This document shows, piece after piece, positions 36,191 through 45,217 of a DNA stretch of 64,000 bases. Position 1 is the first letter of the stretch. Every line of letters begins with the position of its first letter. The stretch is taken from assembly GCF_002261185.1 (NCBI RefSeq), contig NZ_NEVQ01000022.1, positions 310,001 to 374,000 on the forward strand, written 5' to 3'. Below the pieces are notes generated by a model. The model was not told the origin of the DNA and did not search any database. It saw only the letters and a program-made list of their open reading frames with translations. The stretch is from Bordetella genomosp. 4 (lineage in GTDB: Bacteria; Pseudomonadota; Gammaproteobacteria; Burkholderiales; Burkholderiaceae_B). The position numbers were made by a program, and so were the translations under genes.

Positions 36191-36970
36191 TTACCTCTTT
36201 CTCGCAGGCAAAAAATTCTCGTCCAGTGTTCTCATCCTGGAATTGTGAATGTGTTCTCGCATCGCATCACGTGCCGCGTCAGGTTGCTGATCGCGAATCG
36301 CCTGGAAAATACATTCATGCTCGCGCTGCACCTGCTGGCCTCGTGTCACCGCGCTGGATAAGGCCAAGCTGCGCATGACGCGCATGTAGTCGAATATCTG
36401 CTGCGAAAGCGACTGCAACGTCGTCACGAATAGATCGTTACCGCAGGCCACGGCAATCGCTTGGTGAAAACGGTAATCGGCGTCGTTGCCGACTTGACGT
36501 GCCTCGAAAGCGACTCGCATATCGTCGAGGGCTTTGGCCATGATGTCGAGATCATCTTCACTGCGTCGCGCCGCAGCCATATAGGCAGCATCACCCTCGA
36601 TTGCGCTGCGTAGCTCCATACAGCGCACCAGCTCGGCCAAGCCTCCTATCGGAGCCAACCGTATCAACTCGGGACTGGGACGCTTTCGCACATAAGACCC
36701 CGCCCCACGCTGCGACACGATGACGCCATCAGCCTGCAGGCGAAACAATGCCTCGCGAACTACCGGGCGGGAAACGCCGAACGTTGCGCATAAATCGAAC
36801 TCTGACGGGAGGCGGCTTTCTTCGGGATATTTCCCGTAGGTGATCTGTTGCAACAGACGGTCATAGAGTTGATCGGCCAATCGCGGTGGACGCGTTGCCC
36901 GCAGGTCCTCGTCGGAAGGCTCATTGGGAGGCGTTTTCCGCGAGCGGTCATTTGTCGGAGCGCTAGCCAT
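36191..36970 (-). CDS. GntR family regulator (FCD domain)
   Basis: A 259-residue FadR-subfamily regulator. The start is taken as the ATG at 36970 (MASAPTNDRSRK); the frame is open further upstream but that would run into the divergent operon's control region. The winged helix includes SEFDLCATFGVSRPVVREAL-like sequence and the FCD domain follows. It diverges from the Bug-GST-enolase-superfamily operon. Confidence 0.87.
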   Translation of the reverse strand: MASAPTNDRSRKTPPNEPSDEDLRATRPPRLADQLYDRLLQQITYGKYPEESRLPSEFDLCATFGVSRPVVREALFRLQADGVIVSQRGAGSYVRKRPSPELIRLAPIGGLAELVRCMELRSAIEGDAAYMAAARRSEDDLDIMAKALDDMRVAFEARQVGNDADYRFHQAIAVACGNDLFVTTLQSLSQQIFDYMRVMRSLALSSAVTRGQQVQREHECIFQAIRDQQPDAARDAMREHIHNSRMRTLDENFLPARKR

Positions 36971-36975
36971 AAAAT

Positions 36976-36990
36976 AGTTGCCTGACAACT
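36976..36990. promoter_or_regulatory. Candidate FCD-type GntR operator
   Basis: AGTTG-N5-CAACT is a perfect inverted repeat 6 bp upstream of the GntR start codon. It resembles the TTGTC/GACAA-type sites of FadR-subfamily regulators, so autorepression and control of the divergent operon are plausible. Confidence 0.45.
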
Positions 36991-37104
36991 TAACAATGAT
37001 GTAATTTACCAAACAAATAATCGTCGGCCACGAGAGCCGAGAAGACGAGTTTGACATGCAAAGCATGTCTATCGGTAGTACGAACAAAAATTCGGAGACA
37101 AGCA

Positions 37105-38070
37105 ATGTTGAAAAGGCTGTTATGCGCGGCTGGCATCGCGCTCGGACTACCACTCGTTCCTATCGCTGCGAGCGCGCAGGGCGGGCAACCGGTGCAATTG
37201 ATTGTGCCGTACAACCCTGGCGGCGGCTCTGACCTGTTCGGCCGCATGGTGGCGCCAGCGCTGGGAAAAGCGCTGCAAGAAACCATCGTCGTAGAAAACC
37301 GCGCCGGTGCAGGCGGCATCATAGGCACCGAAGCAGTCGTCAAATCAGCCCATCCGAATAAGATGCTGTTGGTGTCGGACTCGGCGGTCTATAGCATCAT
37401 CCCTTCTCTTTACGCCTCTCTGAGCTACTCGCGCAAAGACTTGGTCCCCGTGGCCAACCTGGCGAGTTTTGGCAACGTACTTGTCGTCCCCGCCAACTCG
37501 CGCTTCAAGACATTCCAGGACGTACTCGAAGCCGCCCGCAAAACACCAGGCAAGCTCACCATCGGCTCTTCCGGCGCAGGTGGCATCACGCATTTGGCTG
37601 CAGAGAAACTCATGGAGCAGGCAAAGATCAAGCTGGTGCACGTCCCCTACAAAGGCAGCGGCCCTGCCATTTCGGATACCGTGGGCGGTCATATCGACAT
37701 GGTGTTTACGGGATTGCCGTCCGTGTTGGAGTTGCTACGGGCAGGCAAGCTGCGTGCTCTGGCGATCGCGACTCCCAATCGCTCGCCCTACGCATCAGAC
37801 ATCCCGACCATCAGCGAATCCGGTGTGCCGGGATTTTCCGCGATGATCTCGCAAGGCCTATTCGCGCCGGCAACGATGCCGGCAGCAGATATCCAGAAGC
37901 TTAATCAGGCAGTGCAGGATTTCATGCGTGATCCTAGAACCGTGGAGACGCTGCGAAAAATGATGGTCGAGCCTGTGTACCAGTCCGCCGCTGAATACAA
38001 ACAATGGTTGGATGCGGAATCCAAGGACTGGGCCGGATTGATCAAACGGGCAAACGTGAAAGTGGAATGA
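37105..38070 (+). CDS. Bug/TctC family tripartite tricarboxylate receptor protein
   Basis: Periplasmic receptor of 321 residues: signal peptide ending AASAQG, then QLIVPYNPGGGSDLFGRM, and VPYKGSGPAISDTVGG. The ATG at 37105 has CGGAGA 8 nt upstream. It is the first gene of the operon with a GST and an enolase-superfamily enzyme. Confidence 0.92.
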   Translation: MLKRLLCAAGIALGLPLVPIAASAQGGQPVQLIVPYNPGGGSDLFGRMVAPALGKALQETIVVENRAGAGGIIGTEAVVKSAHPNKMLLVSDSAVYSIIPSLYASLSYSRKDLVPVANLASFGNVLVVPANSRFKTFQDVLEAARKTPGKLTIGSSGAGGITHLAAEKLMEQAKIKLVHVPYKGSGPAISDTVGGHIDMVFTGLPSVLELLRAGKLRALAIATPNRSPYASDIPTISESGVPGFSAMISQGLFAPATMPAADIQKLNQAVQDFMRDPRTVETLRKMMVEPVYQSAAEYKQWLDAESKDWAGLIKRANVKVE

Positions 38071-38136
38071 TCCGAAGGAAGCTGGCCGCATCGTCGGCAA
38101 AGCGCTGTCACAGCACATCAACAGAAAGGTAAATGA

Positions 38137-38763
38137 ATGATAGATGTCTACGCTTGGCGTACCAGCAACGGTCTACGCGCCACTATCGCTTTAGCGGAAT
38201 CAGGTTTGCCGCACCGCGTGATCCCTATTGATGTAGGTGCAGGCGCGCACAAGACCCCGGACTATCTGGACATCAATCCGGCCAGCCAGATTCCTGCCAT
38301 AGTGGACCCTGACGGCCCGGATGGCCGCCCGCTTGTGTTGGCGCAATCCGGAGCCATCGTGCTGTATGTGTGCCAGAAATCCGGCCGCTTTGTACCTCAA
38401 GACGCAGCAGAACAGGCCCTGGCAATGCAATGGGCCTGGCAAGCCGGCACCGATATTGGCGGCACCAGCGCCGCCATGAATCAGGTGGAGGTCGTATCCC
38501 CTGAAAAAGTCCAATCACACATCGATCTGTTTCGAAAGCGCTTCCTGCGCTATTTCGGCATTGTCGAGCAACATCTCCAAACGCGCGAGTATCTGGCCGG
38601 TGCGATCAGCTATGCCGACTTCATCCTTTACCCCAACTATGCGCTACGCCGCAACCTGCTGGATCCTGCGATATGTCCCGCATTGACCGCGTGGGCCGAA
38701 CGCATGGCGGCACGGCCCGGCGTAATTGAGGGTATGCGCTTATATACCGAAGCCAGTCATTGA
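38137..38763 (+). CDS. Glutathione S-transferase family protein
   Basis: A 208-residue GST-fold protein: MIDVYAWRTSNGLRATIALA, then NPASQIPAIVD and AQSGAIVLYVCQKSG, with the helical C-terminal domain ending ARPGVIEGM. AAAGG precedes the ATG. It may be a glutathione-dependent isomerase or dehalogenase in the catabolic operon; it is not obviously a stress enzyme. Confidence 0.87.
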   Translation: MIDVYAWRTSNGLRATIALAESGLPHRVIPIDVGAGAHKTPDYLDINPASQIPAIVDPDGPDGRPLVLAQSGAIVLYVCQKSGRFVPQDAAEQALAMQWAWQAGTDIGGTSAAMNQVEVVSPEKVQSHIDLFRKRFLRYFGIVEQHLQTREYLAGAISYADFILYPNYALRRNLLDPAICPALTAWAERMAARPGVIEGMRLYTEASH

Positions 38764-38832
38764 TCACCGAGGCTGCCGCTGCACTACTGCATTGAGCTGA
38801 ACAACAGCGAGCCGCCTCACCTCGGAGCATTC

Positions 38833-39939
38833 ATGAAGATCGACAATGTCAGCGTCACCCTCTTCTCTTGGGATGACATTCCTCCTACCAGCTACGCGGC
38901 CCATACTGGCAAGTTCGCCGGATCAAGCAAAATGGGTCTGCTATCCATCCAGACCGACGACGGCGTGACCGGGCATGCGTTTCTGGGGTCCGCGTACTAT
39001 CCGGCGGACTTGGATGCTCCTAATCTGATCAAATATCTCAAGCCCATTTTGATGGGTCAGGACCCTCTGGATCGGGAGCGGCTGTTTCAAGCCATGTGGC
39101 GTCGCGCCCGCACCACCACCATACGGACGATTGGCGCATGCGACGTGGCGCTATGGGACATTGCGGGTAAAGTCGCCGGCCTGCCCATTCATCGCCTGAT
39201 CGGCAGCTATCGCACCAAGATCAAGGCTTATGCCAGCTCAATGATTTTGGACTCGGCTCAGGAATATGCCGACGAAGCGTTGCATTATCAATCCTTGAAC
39301 TGGGCCGCCTACAAGATCCACCCTCCTCACCCGTGGCAAGAGGATATCCGAGTATGCCAAGCAGTACGCAAGGCGGTCGGCGACGATTATCTGGTCATGC
39401 TCGATGCCGCGTGGGCATATCAGTACCCCGAGGCCGTCCGCGTTGGTCGCGCTATCGAGGAATTGAATTACTACTGGTACGAAGACCCGCTACAGGACTC
39501 AGACCTCTACAACTACGTAAAGCTCAAGCAGCAACTGCATATTCCCATCATGGCCACCGAGGCCCCGGCGGCTGTGCTCGATGCTTATGTGCCGTGGATC
39601 CAACAGAATGCGACTGATTTCCTGCGAGGGGACATCCCACTCAAAGGCGGCATCACCAGCATGCTGAAAACCGCTCATCTGGCCGAAGCCTTTCGCATGA
39701 ACTATGAAATTCACCATGGTGGAAACTCATTGAACAACGTGGCTCAACTGCACGTTGCAATGGCTTTGAAGAACACCGAGTTCTTTGAAGTGCTCTTGCC
39801 TGGCGGCGCACAAAAGTACGGTTTGATCGAAGACATCGAGCCTGATGCGCAGGGGTTTGTTCATGCTCCGACCGAACCAGGGCTCGGGGCAAAAATCGAT
39901 TTTGATCTTATCGAGCGTAAGCGTATCGCCGTATTGTGA
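38833..39939 (+). CDS. Mandelate racemase/muconate lactonizing enzyme family protein
   Basis: A 368-residue enolase-superfamily enzyme. The metal ligands appear in MLDAAWAY (Asp), YYWYEDPL (Glu) and MATEAPA (Glu), and the acid/base histidine in IHHGGNSLN. The second-strand base motif reads YKIHPP, K-x-H and not K-x-K, so the specificity is uncertain: an acid-sugar dehydratase or a racemase are both possible. GGAG lies 8 nt before the ATG. It closes the GntR/FCD-controlled operon. Confidence 0.88.
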   Translation: MKIDNVSVTLFSWDDIPPTSYAAHTGKFAGSSKMGLLSIQTDDGVTGHAFLGSAYYPADLDAPNLIKYLKPILMGQDPLDRERLFQAMWRRARTTTIRTIGACDVALWDIAGKVAGLPIHRLIGSYRTKIKAYASSMILDSAQEYADEALHYQSLNWAAYKIHPPHPWQEDIRVCQAVRKAVGDDYLVMLDAAWAYQYPEAVRVGRAIEELNYYWYEDPLQDSDLYNYVKLKQQLHIPIMATEAPAAVLDAYVPWIQQNATDFLRGDIPLKGGITSMLKTAHLAEAFRMNYEIHHGGNSLNNVAQLHVAMALKNTEFFEVLLPGGAQKYGLIEDIEPDAQGFVHAPTEPGLGAKIDFDLIERKRIAVL

Positions 39940-39952
39940 ATCCGGCGGGGTG

Positions 39953-39982
39953 AGGCAGGCAGGTGCTGCATCGGCCTGCCTG
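39953..39982 (+). terminator. Hairpin downstream of the enolase-superfamily gene
   Basis: CAGGCAGG (39956-39963) pairs with CCTGCCTG (39975-39982); a shifted 8-bp pairing is also possible. It starts 14 bp after the stop codon. No T-run follows, so it may be a weak terminator or an mRNA-stabilising hairpin. Confidence 0.35.
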
Positions 39983-40096
39983 GAGGAGTAGCGCGCCGGC
40001 GTGCCGCAGTTGCATTGAAATGTTATTACATTACAATTCAGTCACTTTTAAGCACCGACGCATTTGCCGCATTGCCGGCACGCCTGCCTCCATTAC

Positions 40097-41275
40097 ATGT
40101 CTGCCGTCCAGCCTCACTCGCCTAACCCATCTGCCGTCTTTCACCGTCTTTATTCCATCGATGCCTTGCGTGGCTTGGTCATCGTCATCATGCTGCTGGA
40201 TCACGTTCGCGAAACGTTCTACCTGCATTTTCAGGTGGGCGATCCGATGGATGCCGCGGCCACGCCCCCCGATCTGTTTTTCTCCCGTCTGCTGGCGCAC
40301 TTGTGCGCCCCGGTGTTCGTTTTACTGACCGGCATTTCGGCTTGGTTATACGGCGACCGTGCCGGCAGCCGAGCCGCCACGGCAGCATTCCTGGCCAAGC
40401 GGGGTCTGTTCCTGATCGTGCTGGAAATTGTGGTCGTGAACGTCGCGTGGACGTTTGCTTTTCCGCCATCGGTCATTTATCTGCAAGTCATCTGGGTCAT
40501 CGGCCTGAGTATGCTGGCTCTGGCGGCGTTACTGTGGCTGCCGCGCTCAGTCGTGGCAGGCGTGGGACTGGTGCTGGTTGCAGGCCACAATCTGCTGGAT
40601 TCGGTCCACTTCGCACAAGGCCACTGGGCACACATCCTCTGGGCCGTCCTTCACGATCGCGGCTGGATCGAAGTGAGCGACGCGTTGCGTCTGCGCACCT
40701 CATATCCTCTGCTGCCCTGGATAGGCGTCATCGCACTGGGATATGCCGCCGGTCCCTGGTTTCACGCGAGAGTCCAATCGACGGTGCGACAACGGGGCCT
40801 GCTTTATGGCGGCTTGGGAGTATTGGCGGCGTTTATCGTACTGCGTGCGATCAATGGCTATGGCCAAGCGCAAAAATGGGGGATGCAGGACGACACGATA
40901 CACACGCTCATGAGCTTTTTGAACGTGACGAAGTACCCGCCATCGCTCATGTTCCTGTTGCTGACCCTAGGCCTGGGATTGGTGTTGCTGGCGTTGATGG
41001 AACGCGCAGGACGAGCCGCCTGGATACGCGTGTTGTGCGTGTTTGGCGCCGCGCCCATGTTCTTTTATCTGCTGCACCTTTATGTCCTGAAAGCGCTATA
41101 TCTGGCGTGCGTTGCGATCTGGGGATTGAACCAGGGCGACTACTTTGGTGTGTCTGGCGTGCCTGCGTTGTGGGTCATTTCGATACTGCTGGCCGCCGCG
41201 TTGTTTGTACCGGTGCGCTGGTATGGCCAACTGAAAGCGCGCCGTCGTGACATCACCTGGCTGAAGTATCTGTGA
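40097..41275 (+). CDS. DUF1624 / heparan-alpha-glucosaminide N-acetyltransferase-like membrane protein
   Basis: A 392-residue polytopic membrane protein with the family start YSIDALRGLVIVIMLLDHVR and about ten hydrophobic helices. The family is acyltransferase-like; its bacterial substrates are mostly unknown. The ATG at 40097 is chosen because it gives the shortest sensible N-terminus; no clear ribosome site is seen. The stop codon overlaps the porin start (TGATG). Confidence 0.83.
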   Translation: MSAVQPHSPNPSAVFHRLYSIDALRGLVIVIMLLDHVRETFYLHFQVGDPMDAAATPPDLFFSRLLAHLCAPVFVLLTGISAWLYGDRAGSRAATAAFLAKRGLFLIVLEIVVVNVAWTFAFPPSVIYLQVIWVIGLSMLALAALLWLPRSVVAGVGLVLVAGHNLLDSVHFAQGHWAHILWAVLHDRGWIEVSDALRLRTSYPLLPWIGVIALGYAAGPWFHARVQSTVRQRGLLYGGLGVLAAFIVLRAINGYGQAQKWGMQDDTIHTLMSFLNVTKYPPSLMFLLLTLGLGLVLLALMERAGRAAWIRVLCVFGAAPMFFYLLHLYVLKALYLACVAIWGLNQGDYFGVSGVPALWVISILLAAALFVPVRWYGQLKARRRDITWLKYL

Positions 41276-42381
41276 TGCGCAGTTGGCTACGGAATGCGGC
41301 AATTCATGCCGGATGCGCGGCTGCCGTCTGCGCGCCGTACGTCGCACACGCGCAATCGCAGAAACTCGTGCTGTATGGCGTCATCGACCTGAGCATCGCG
41401 GGCATCAACTCACAAGAACAAGGCACGTCGATCTCCATGCAGAGCGGCGTGCAATCGGGATCGCGATGGGGCCTGCGCGGCACCGAAGACCTGGGCTCGG
41501 GTTGGCGTGCAAGCTTCAATCTGGAAAGCGGCATTCTGGCGGCCAACGGACGGTCCGCGCAGGGAGGCCGGCTATTTGGGCGAGCCGCCTGGGTGGGGCT
41601 GTCAGGCCCCATTGGCGAGTTACGACTGGGGCGTCAGGCCTCGGCATCGTCCGCTACGCTGGCTGAGTTCGATCCGTTCCTGGCGTCATATCTGAATACC
41701 GGTGCGCAGACCGATCTGTTGCCGTTCAATGCAAATCGCGCCGACAACATGGTGTCCTATTGGACGCCATCGTGGAACGGATGGCGCGTCGGCACGGACT
41801 ATAGCTTCGGCTACGACGGTGCAGGCGGTTTCGCCACGGATACCTCCAATAAGCTGGCCAGCGCGGCGCTTGTCTATGAACAAGACGCCTACGCGATTAC
41901 CTTGACGCACGAGCGCGCCCACTGGGCAGAAAACACCCCGCAGGCCCAGGCGATGGCGGCACAGGGCGCCGCACGCCAACCCTATTCCACAACGGCCGCG
42001 GCGCGTGCCACGTGGGACGCGTTGACGGTCTATGTCGCATGGTCATGGATACGGCACGGCTCCACGATTCCCGCCGTTCCGTCTCCGGGGCAGCAGGCGT
42101 ATTTTCCCGATAGCACGGTACATGGACTATTGGCGGGCCTGACCTGGCGCGTGGGCGCAGGATCGGTCATGGCGTCCTGGCAGGCGAGCGTGCCGCAGAA
42201 CGACGGTGCATTGGCAGCAGCCAATGCCACGCATCACCAGCAAGTCTATTCACTGGGTTACACCCACGAACTGTCCAAACGCACGGGCGTTTACGCCATT
42301 GCGGGATACTTACGTGGTGCTTGGGACGATCCGTCGTGGCACCAGACGCAGTATGCGGTGGGGCTGAGACACAGGTTTTAA
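41275..42381 (+). CDS. Gram-negative porin (Porin_4/OmpC-like)
   Basis: A 368-residue outer-membrane porin: signal peptide ending VAHAQSQ, then KLVLYGVIDLSIAG, the typical SRWGLRGTEDLGSGWRASF and a C-terminal phenylalanine (GLRHRF) needed for BAM assembly. The ATG overlaps the stop of the preceding membrane-protein gene by one base, suggesting coupled translation. It forms a trimeric general or selective pore. Confidence 0.92.
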   Translation: MRSWLRNAAIHAGCAAAVCAPYVAHAQSQKLVLYGVIDLSIAGINSQEQGTSISMQSGVQSGSRWGLRGTEDLGSGWRASFNLESGILAANGRSAQGGRLFGRAAWVGLSGPIGELRLGRQASASSATLAEFDPFLASYLNTGAQTDLLPFNANRADNMVSYWTPSWNGWRVGTDYSFGYDGAGGFATDTSNKLASAALVYEQDAYAITLTHERAHWAENTPQAQAMAAQGAARQPYSTTAAARATWDALTVYVAWSWIRHGSTIPAVPSPGQQAYFPDSTVHGLLAGLTWRVGAGSVMASWQASVPQNDGALAAANATHHQQVYSLGYTHELSKRTGVYAIAGYLRGAWDDPSWHQTQYAVGLRHRF

Positions 42382-42385
42382 GCAC

Positions 42386-42426
42386 GGCATAGATGTAGCG
42401 CGAGTACCTGCACCATTGTCTATGCC
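42386..42426. terminator. Inverted repeat between convergent porin and nasA genes
   Basis: GGCATAGA (42386-42393) and TCTATGCC (42419-42426) are perfect complements, with a 25-nt loop and no T-run. It lies between the two convergent stop codons and could act weakly in either direction. Confidence 0.35.
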
Positions 42427-42470
42427 CGTTCCTATGAGGATGCCGGAGAAGCATCGAAACGCTCAGAGGA

Positions 42471-45203
42471 TCAAGCCGCCGCGCGCATCAATACCTGTGT
42501 CTCCGTGAGCAATCGTTTGAGCTCTGGCACGCACGAACCGCAGTTGCCGCCGGCTTTGACACAGGCCGTTATCTCACCCGTCGTCTGCAACCCCTTGTCG
42601 CGGATCGCGTCGCAGATGGTATTGCGGCCGACGCCGAAGCACGAGCAAATGACTGAACCGGTATCCGCTCCAGCCACGATGGGCTGGCCGAGCAACACAC
42701 CTGCGCGATCGATGTCCTCCAGACGCTCCTGAGCGAATAAACTTGCCAACCATTGGCGCGACGGTAGATCGGGACGTGGCGACAGATAAACACAGGCTTC
42801 GATGCGATCATCGATGAGGTACACGGCGCGATAGACGCGTGCGGTACGGTCTTCGTATTCCAGCCAATCGGCCTGCATGTCGCTCACGCCCAGTAGCGCG
42901 CGGGCCCAATCCTGAGGGGTATCGACGAGCTGCCGACCGGCCAATTCATAGCGCAGAAACTTCCGACCCTGGATACGCGTCCACCAAGCGACATCGTCGG
43001 TCTTCAGCTCTCGGCGCGTCAGCACAAAACCGTGCCATGCCACGTCGAAAGGCTCCACCATCACCGGTGTGTGCTTGAACTCTGGCTCGCCCGAAACAGG
43101 GTCGACGACTGGATTGACCACAGCCCCCACGCGCGCGTCGGAAGCAAACTGGCCATTCCAGTGAATGGGCACGAATACACTGCCGCGAGCGATGCCGCCC
43201 CCTTGGCGCACTCTGGCAACCATGCTGCCCCAGCGAGAACGTACCCGTGCCAACGCTCCTTCTCGTACGCCAGCCAAGAGCGCATCGTGCGGGTGCAGGT
43301 CAATGAAGGGCTCGGGAACATGCTCGGCGAGTTTTGGAGCACGACCCGTGCGTGTCATGGTGTGCCATTGGTCGCGCACACGGCCCGTGTTGAGAATCAG
43401 CGGATATTCGTCATCTACGGCGTGTTCCGGAGTACGCACCGGCGTAGGAACAAAGCGTGCGCGTCCGTCCGCATGGGAGAAAGCGCCATCGCTGAACAGG
43501 CGCGCAGCGCCACTGCCACCCGACGGCAGTGGCCATTGCACCGGCGTCAACGCATCGTATGCCGCTGGAGATAAACCCGCCAGCCCGCCAATATGAAATG
43601 CTCTAGGTATGAGATTCGCTTCATTGGACTCAGCCGATAAGCGGGCATGCTCGTCGAATACCTCTCGTTGGTGACGATACGAAAAGCCCTCATAACCCAT
43701 ACGTCTCGCCACGTCGGCAATGATGTCCCAATCTGCTCGCGCCTCGCCTGGCACCGGCAGGAAAGCGCGTTGGCGCGAAATCCGGCGTTCCGAGTTGGTG
43801 ACGGTGCCGTCTTTTTCGCCCCAGCCCAAGGCAGGCAGCACGATATCGGCATGAGCCATGGTGTCGGTATGAGCGACGATATCGCTCACCACGACGAGTT
43901 CACACGCATCCAGGGCACGTCGGACCTGGTCGGCATCAGGCAGGCTGACCACGGGATTCGTTCCCATGATCCATACTGCCTTGACGCGCCCCGCCTCGAT
44001 GGCCCGAAACAAGTCAACGGCCTTCAAACCCACACGATCGGCCATACGCGGCGCATCCCAGAATGCCTGTACGAGTTCGCGATGCGCCGGCTCATGGAGT
44101 TCCAGATGAGCGGCCAGCATATTGGCCAAGCCCCCCACCTCGCGTCCGCCCATGGCATTGGGCTGGCCGGTGATTGAGAATGGCCCCGTTCCGGGTTGAC
44201 CGATACGGCCGGTAAGCAGATGGCAGTTGATGATGCTGTTGACTTTGTCTGTGCCTGCCGAGGACTGATTCACGCCTTGCGAGAATGCAGTGATCGTCCG
44301 AGGCCGTTCGATGAACCACTGAAAGAAAGTGCGAACCGATTCCTCATCGAGCCGGCAGTCGCGGGCCACGGATGCGATGTCGCTATCAGCGCCTGCGGCG
44401 AGCAGCGCCTCATCAAGGCCCGCGGTGTGCTCGGCAACGAAACGCTCGTCTGCCAGGCCCTGCCGCACCAGATGCGCCAGCAAACCATTGAACAGCCAGA
44501 CATCGGTGCCGGGCTTGATCGGCAGGTGCAGATCCGCCAACTCGCACGTCGCGGTATGGCGCGGGTCGACCACCACCAGCTTCATGTCGGGCCGGGCTTC
44601 TTTCGCGCGCGCGATCCGTTGGAACAGGATGGGATGGCACCATGCCGCATTCGATCCCACCAGAACCACCAGGTCAGCCAATTCCAGATCGTCATAGCAG
44701 ACAGGCACCAGGTCTTCACCAAAGGCACGCTTGTGTCCCGCCACAGCCGACGACATGCACAGCCGGGAGTTCGTGTCGATGTTGGCGCTGCCGATAAAGC
44801 CCTTCATCAATTTATTGGCAACGTAATAGTCTTCGGTCAGTAACTGACCAGAGACATAAAACGCCACGGCGTCAGGACCATGCGACTCGATGATGCGACG
44901 CAATCCCTGGGCTGCGGTGTCGAGCGCCTGATCCCACGATACGCGTTGCAAAGGCGCGCTTTTATCGGACACGGCCTGCCGCATCGCAGGATAAAGCAGA
45001 CGGCCTTCCAAGCCAACGGTCTCACCGAGCGCGGAGCCTTTCACGCATAGACGTCCGCCATTGGCGGGATGTTGAATATCCCCTTCAATGCGGACTTCGC
45101 CATCCGACTGCGGCATAGCCAGCACCCCGCAACCGACGCCGCAGTACGGGCACGTGGTACGTACCGACGTATCAACGGGAGCTATCTTAATCGTCGTTGT
45201 CAT
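42471..45203 (-). CDS. nasA: Assimilatory nitrate reductase catalytic subunit with C-terminal [2Fe-2S] domain
   Basis: A 910-residue molybdopterin enzyme reducing nitrate to nitrite in the cytoplasm. The N-terminal [4Fe-4S] site is CPYCGVGC (residues 18-25) with a later Cys in RLCVKG; bis-MGD segments follow (NSRLCMSSAVAGHKRAFG, WIMGTNPVVSLPDADQVR). The last 60 residues form a BFD-like [2Fe-2S] domain (ICSCFGVG, then GNCGSCVPEL), as in NasA/NasC of assimilatory systems. The ATG at 45203 is chosen over an upstream frame extension because it yields the standard start and has AGGA nearby. It is the last gene of the nitrate operon. Confidence 0.93.
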   Translation of the reverse strand: MTTTIKIAPVDTSVRTTCPYCGVGCGVLAMPQSDGEVRIEGDIQHPANGGRLCVKGSALGETVGLEGRLLYPAMRQAVSDKSAPLQRVSWDQALDTAAQGLRRIIESHGPDAVAFYVSGQLLTEDYYVANKLMKGFIGSANIDTNSRLCMSSAVAGHKRAFGEDLVPVCYDDLELADLVVLVGSNAAWCHPILFQRIARAKEARPDMKLVVVDPRHTATCELADLHLPIKPGTDVWLFNGLLAHLVRQGLADERFVAEHTAGLDEALLAAGADSDIASVARDCRLDEESVRTFFQWFIERPRTITAFSQGVNQSSAGTDKVNSIINCHLLTGRIGQPGTGPFSITGQPNAMGGREVGGLANMLAAHLELHEPAHRELVQAFWDAPRMADRVGLKAVDLFRAIEAGRVKAVWIMGTNPVVSLPDADQVRRALDACELVVVSDIVAHTDTMAHADIVLPALGWGEKDGTVTNSERRISRQRAFLPVPGEARADWDIIADVARRMGYEGFSYRHQREVFDEHARLSAESNEANLIPRAFHIGGLAGLSPAAYDALTPVQWPLPSGGSGAARLFSDGAFSHADGRARFVPTPVRTPEHAVDDEYPLILNTGRVRDQWHTMTRTGRAPKLAEHVPEPFIDLHPHDALLAGVREGALARVRSRWGSMVARVRQGGGIARGSVFVPIHWNGQFASDARVGAVVNPVVDPVSGEPEFKHTPVMVEPFDVAWHGFVLTRRELKTDDVAWWTRIQGRKFLRYELAGRQLVDTPQDWARALLGVSDMQADWLEYEDRTARVYRAVYLIDDRIEACVYLSPRPDLPSRQWLASLFAQERLEDIDRAGVLLGQPIVAGADTGSVICSCFGVGRNTICDAIRDKGLQTTGEITACVKAGGNCGSCVPELKRLLTETQVLMRAAA

Positions 45204-45217
45204 CTGCAATCCTGCCG

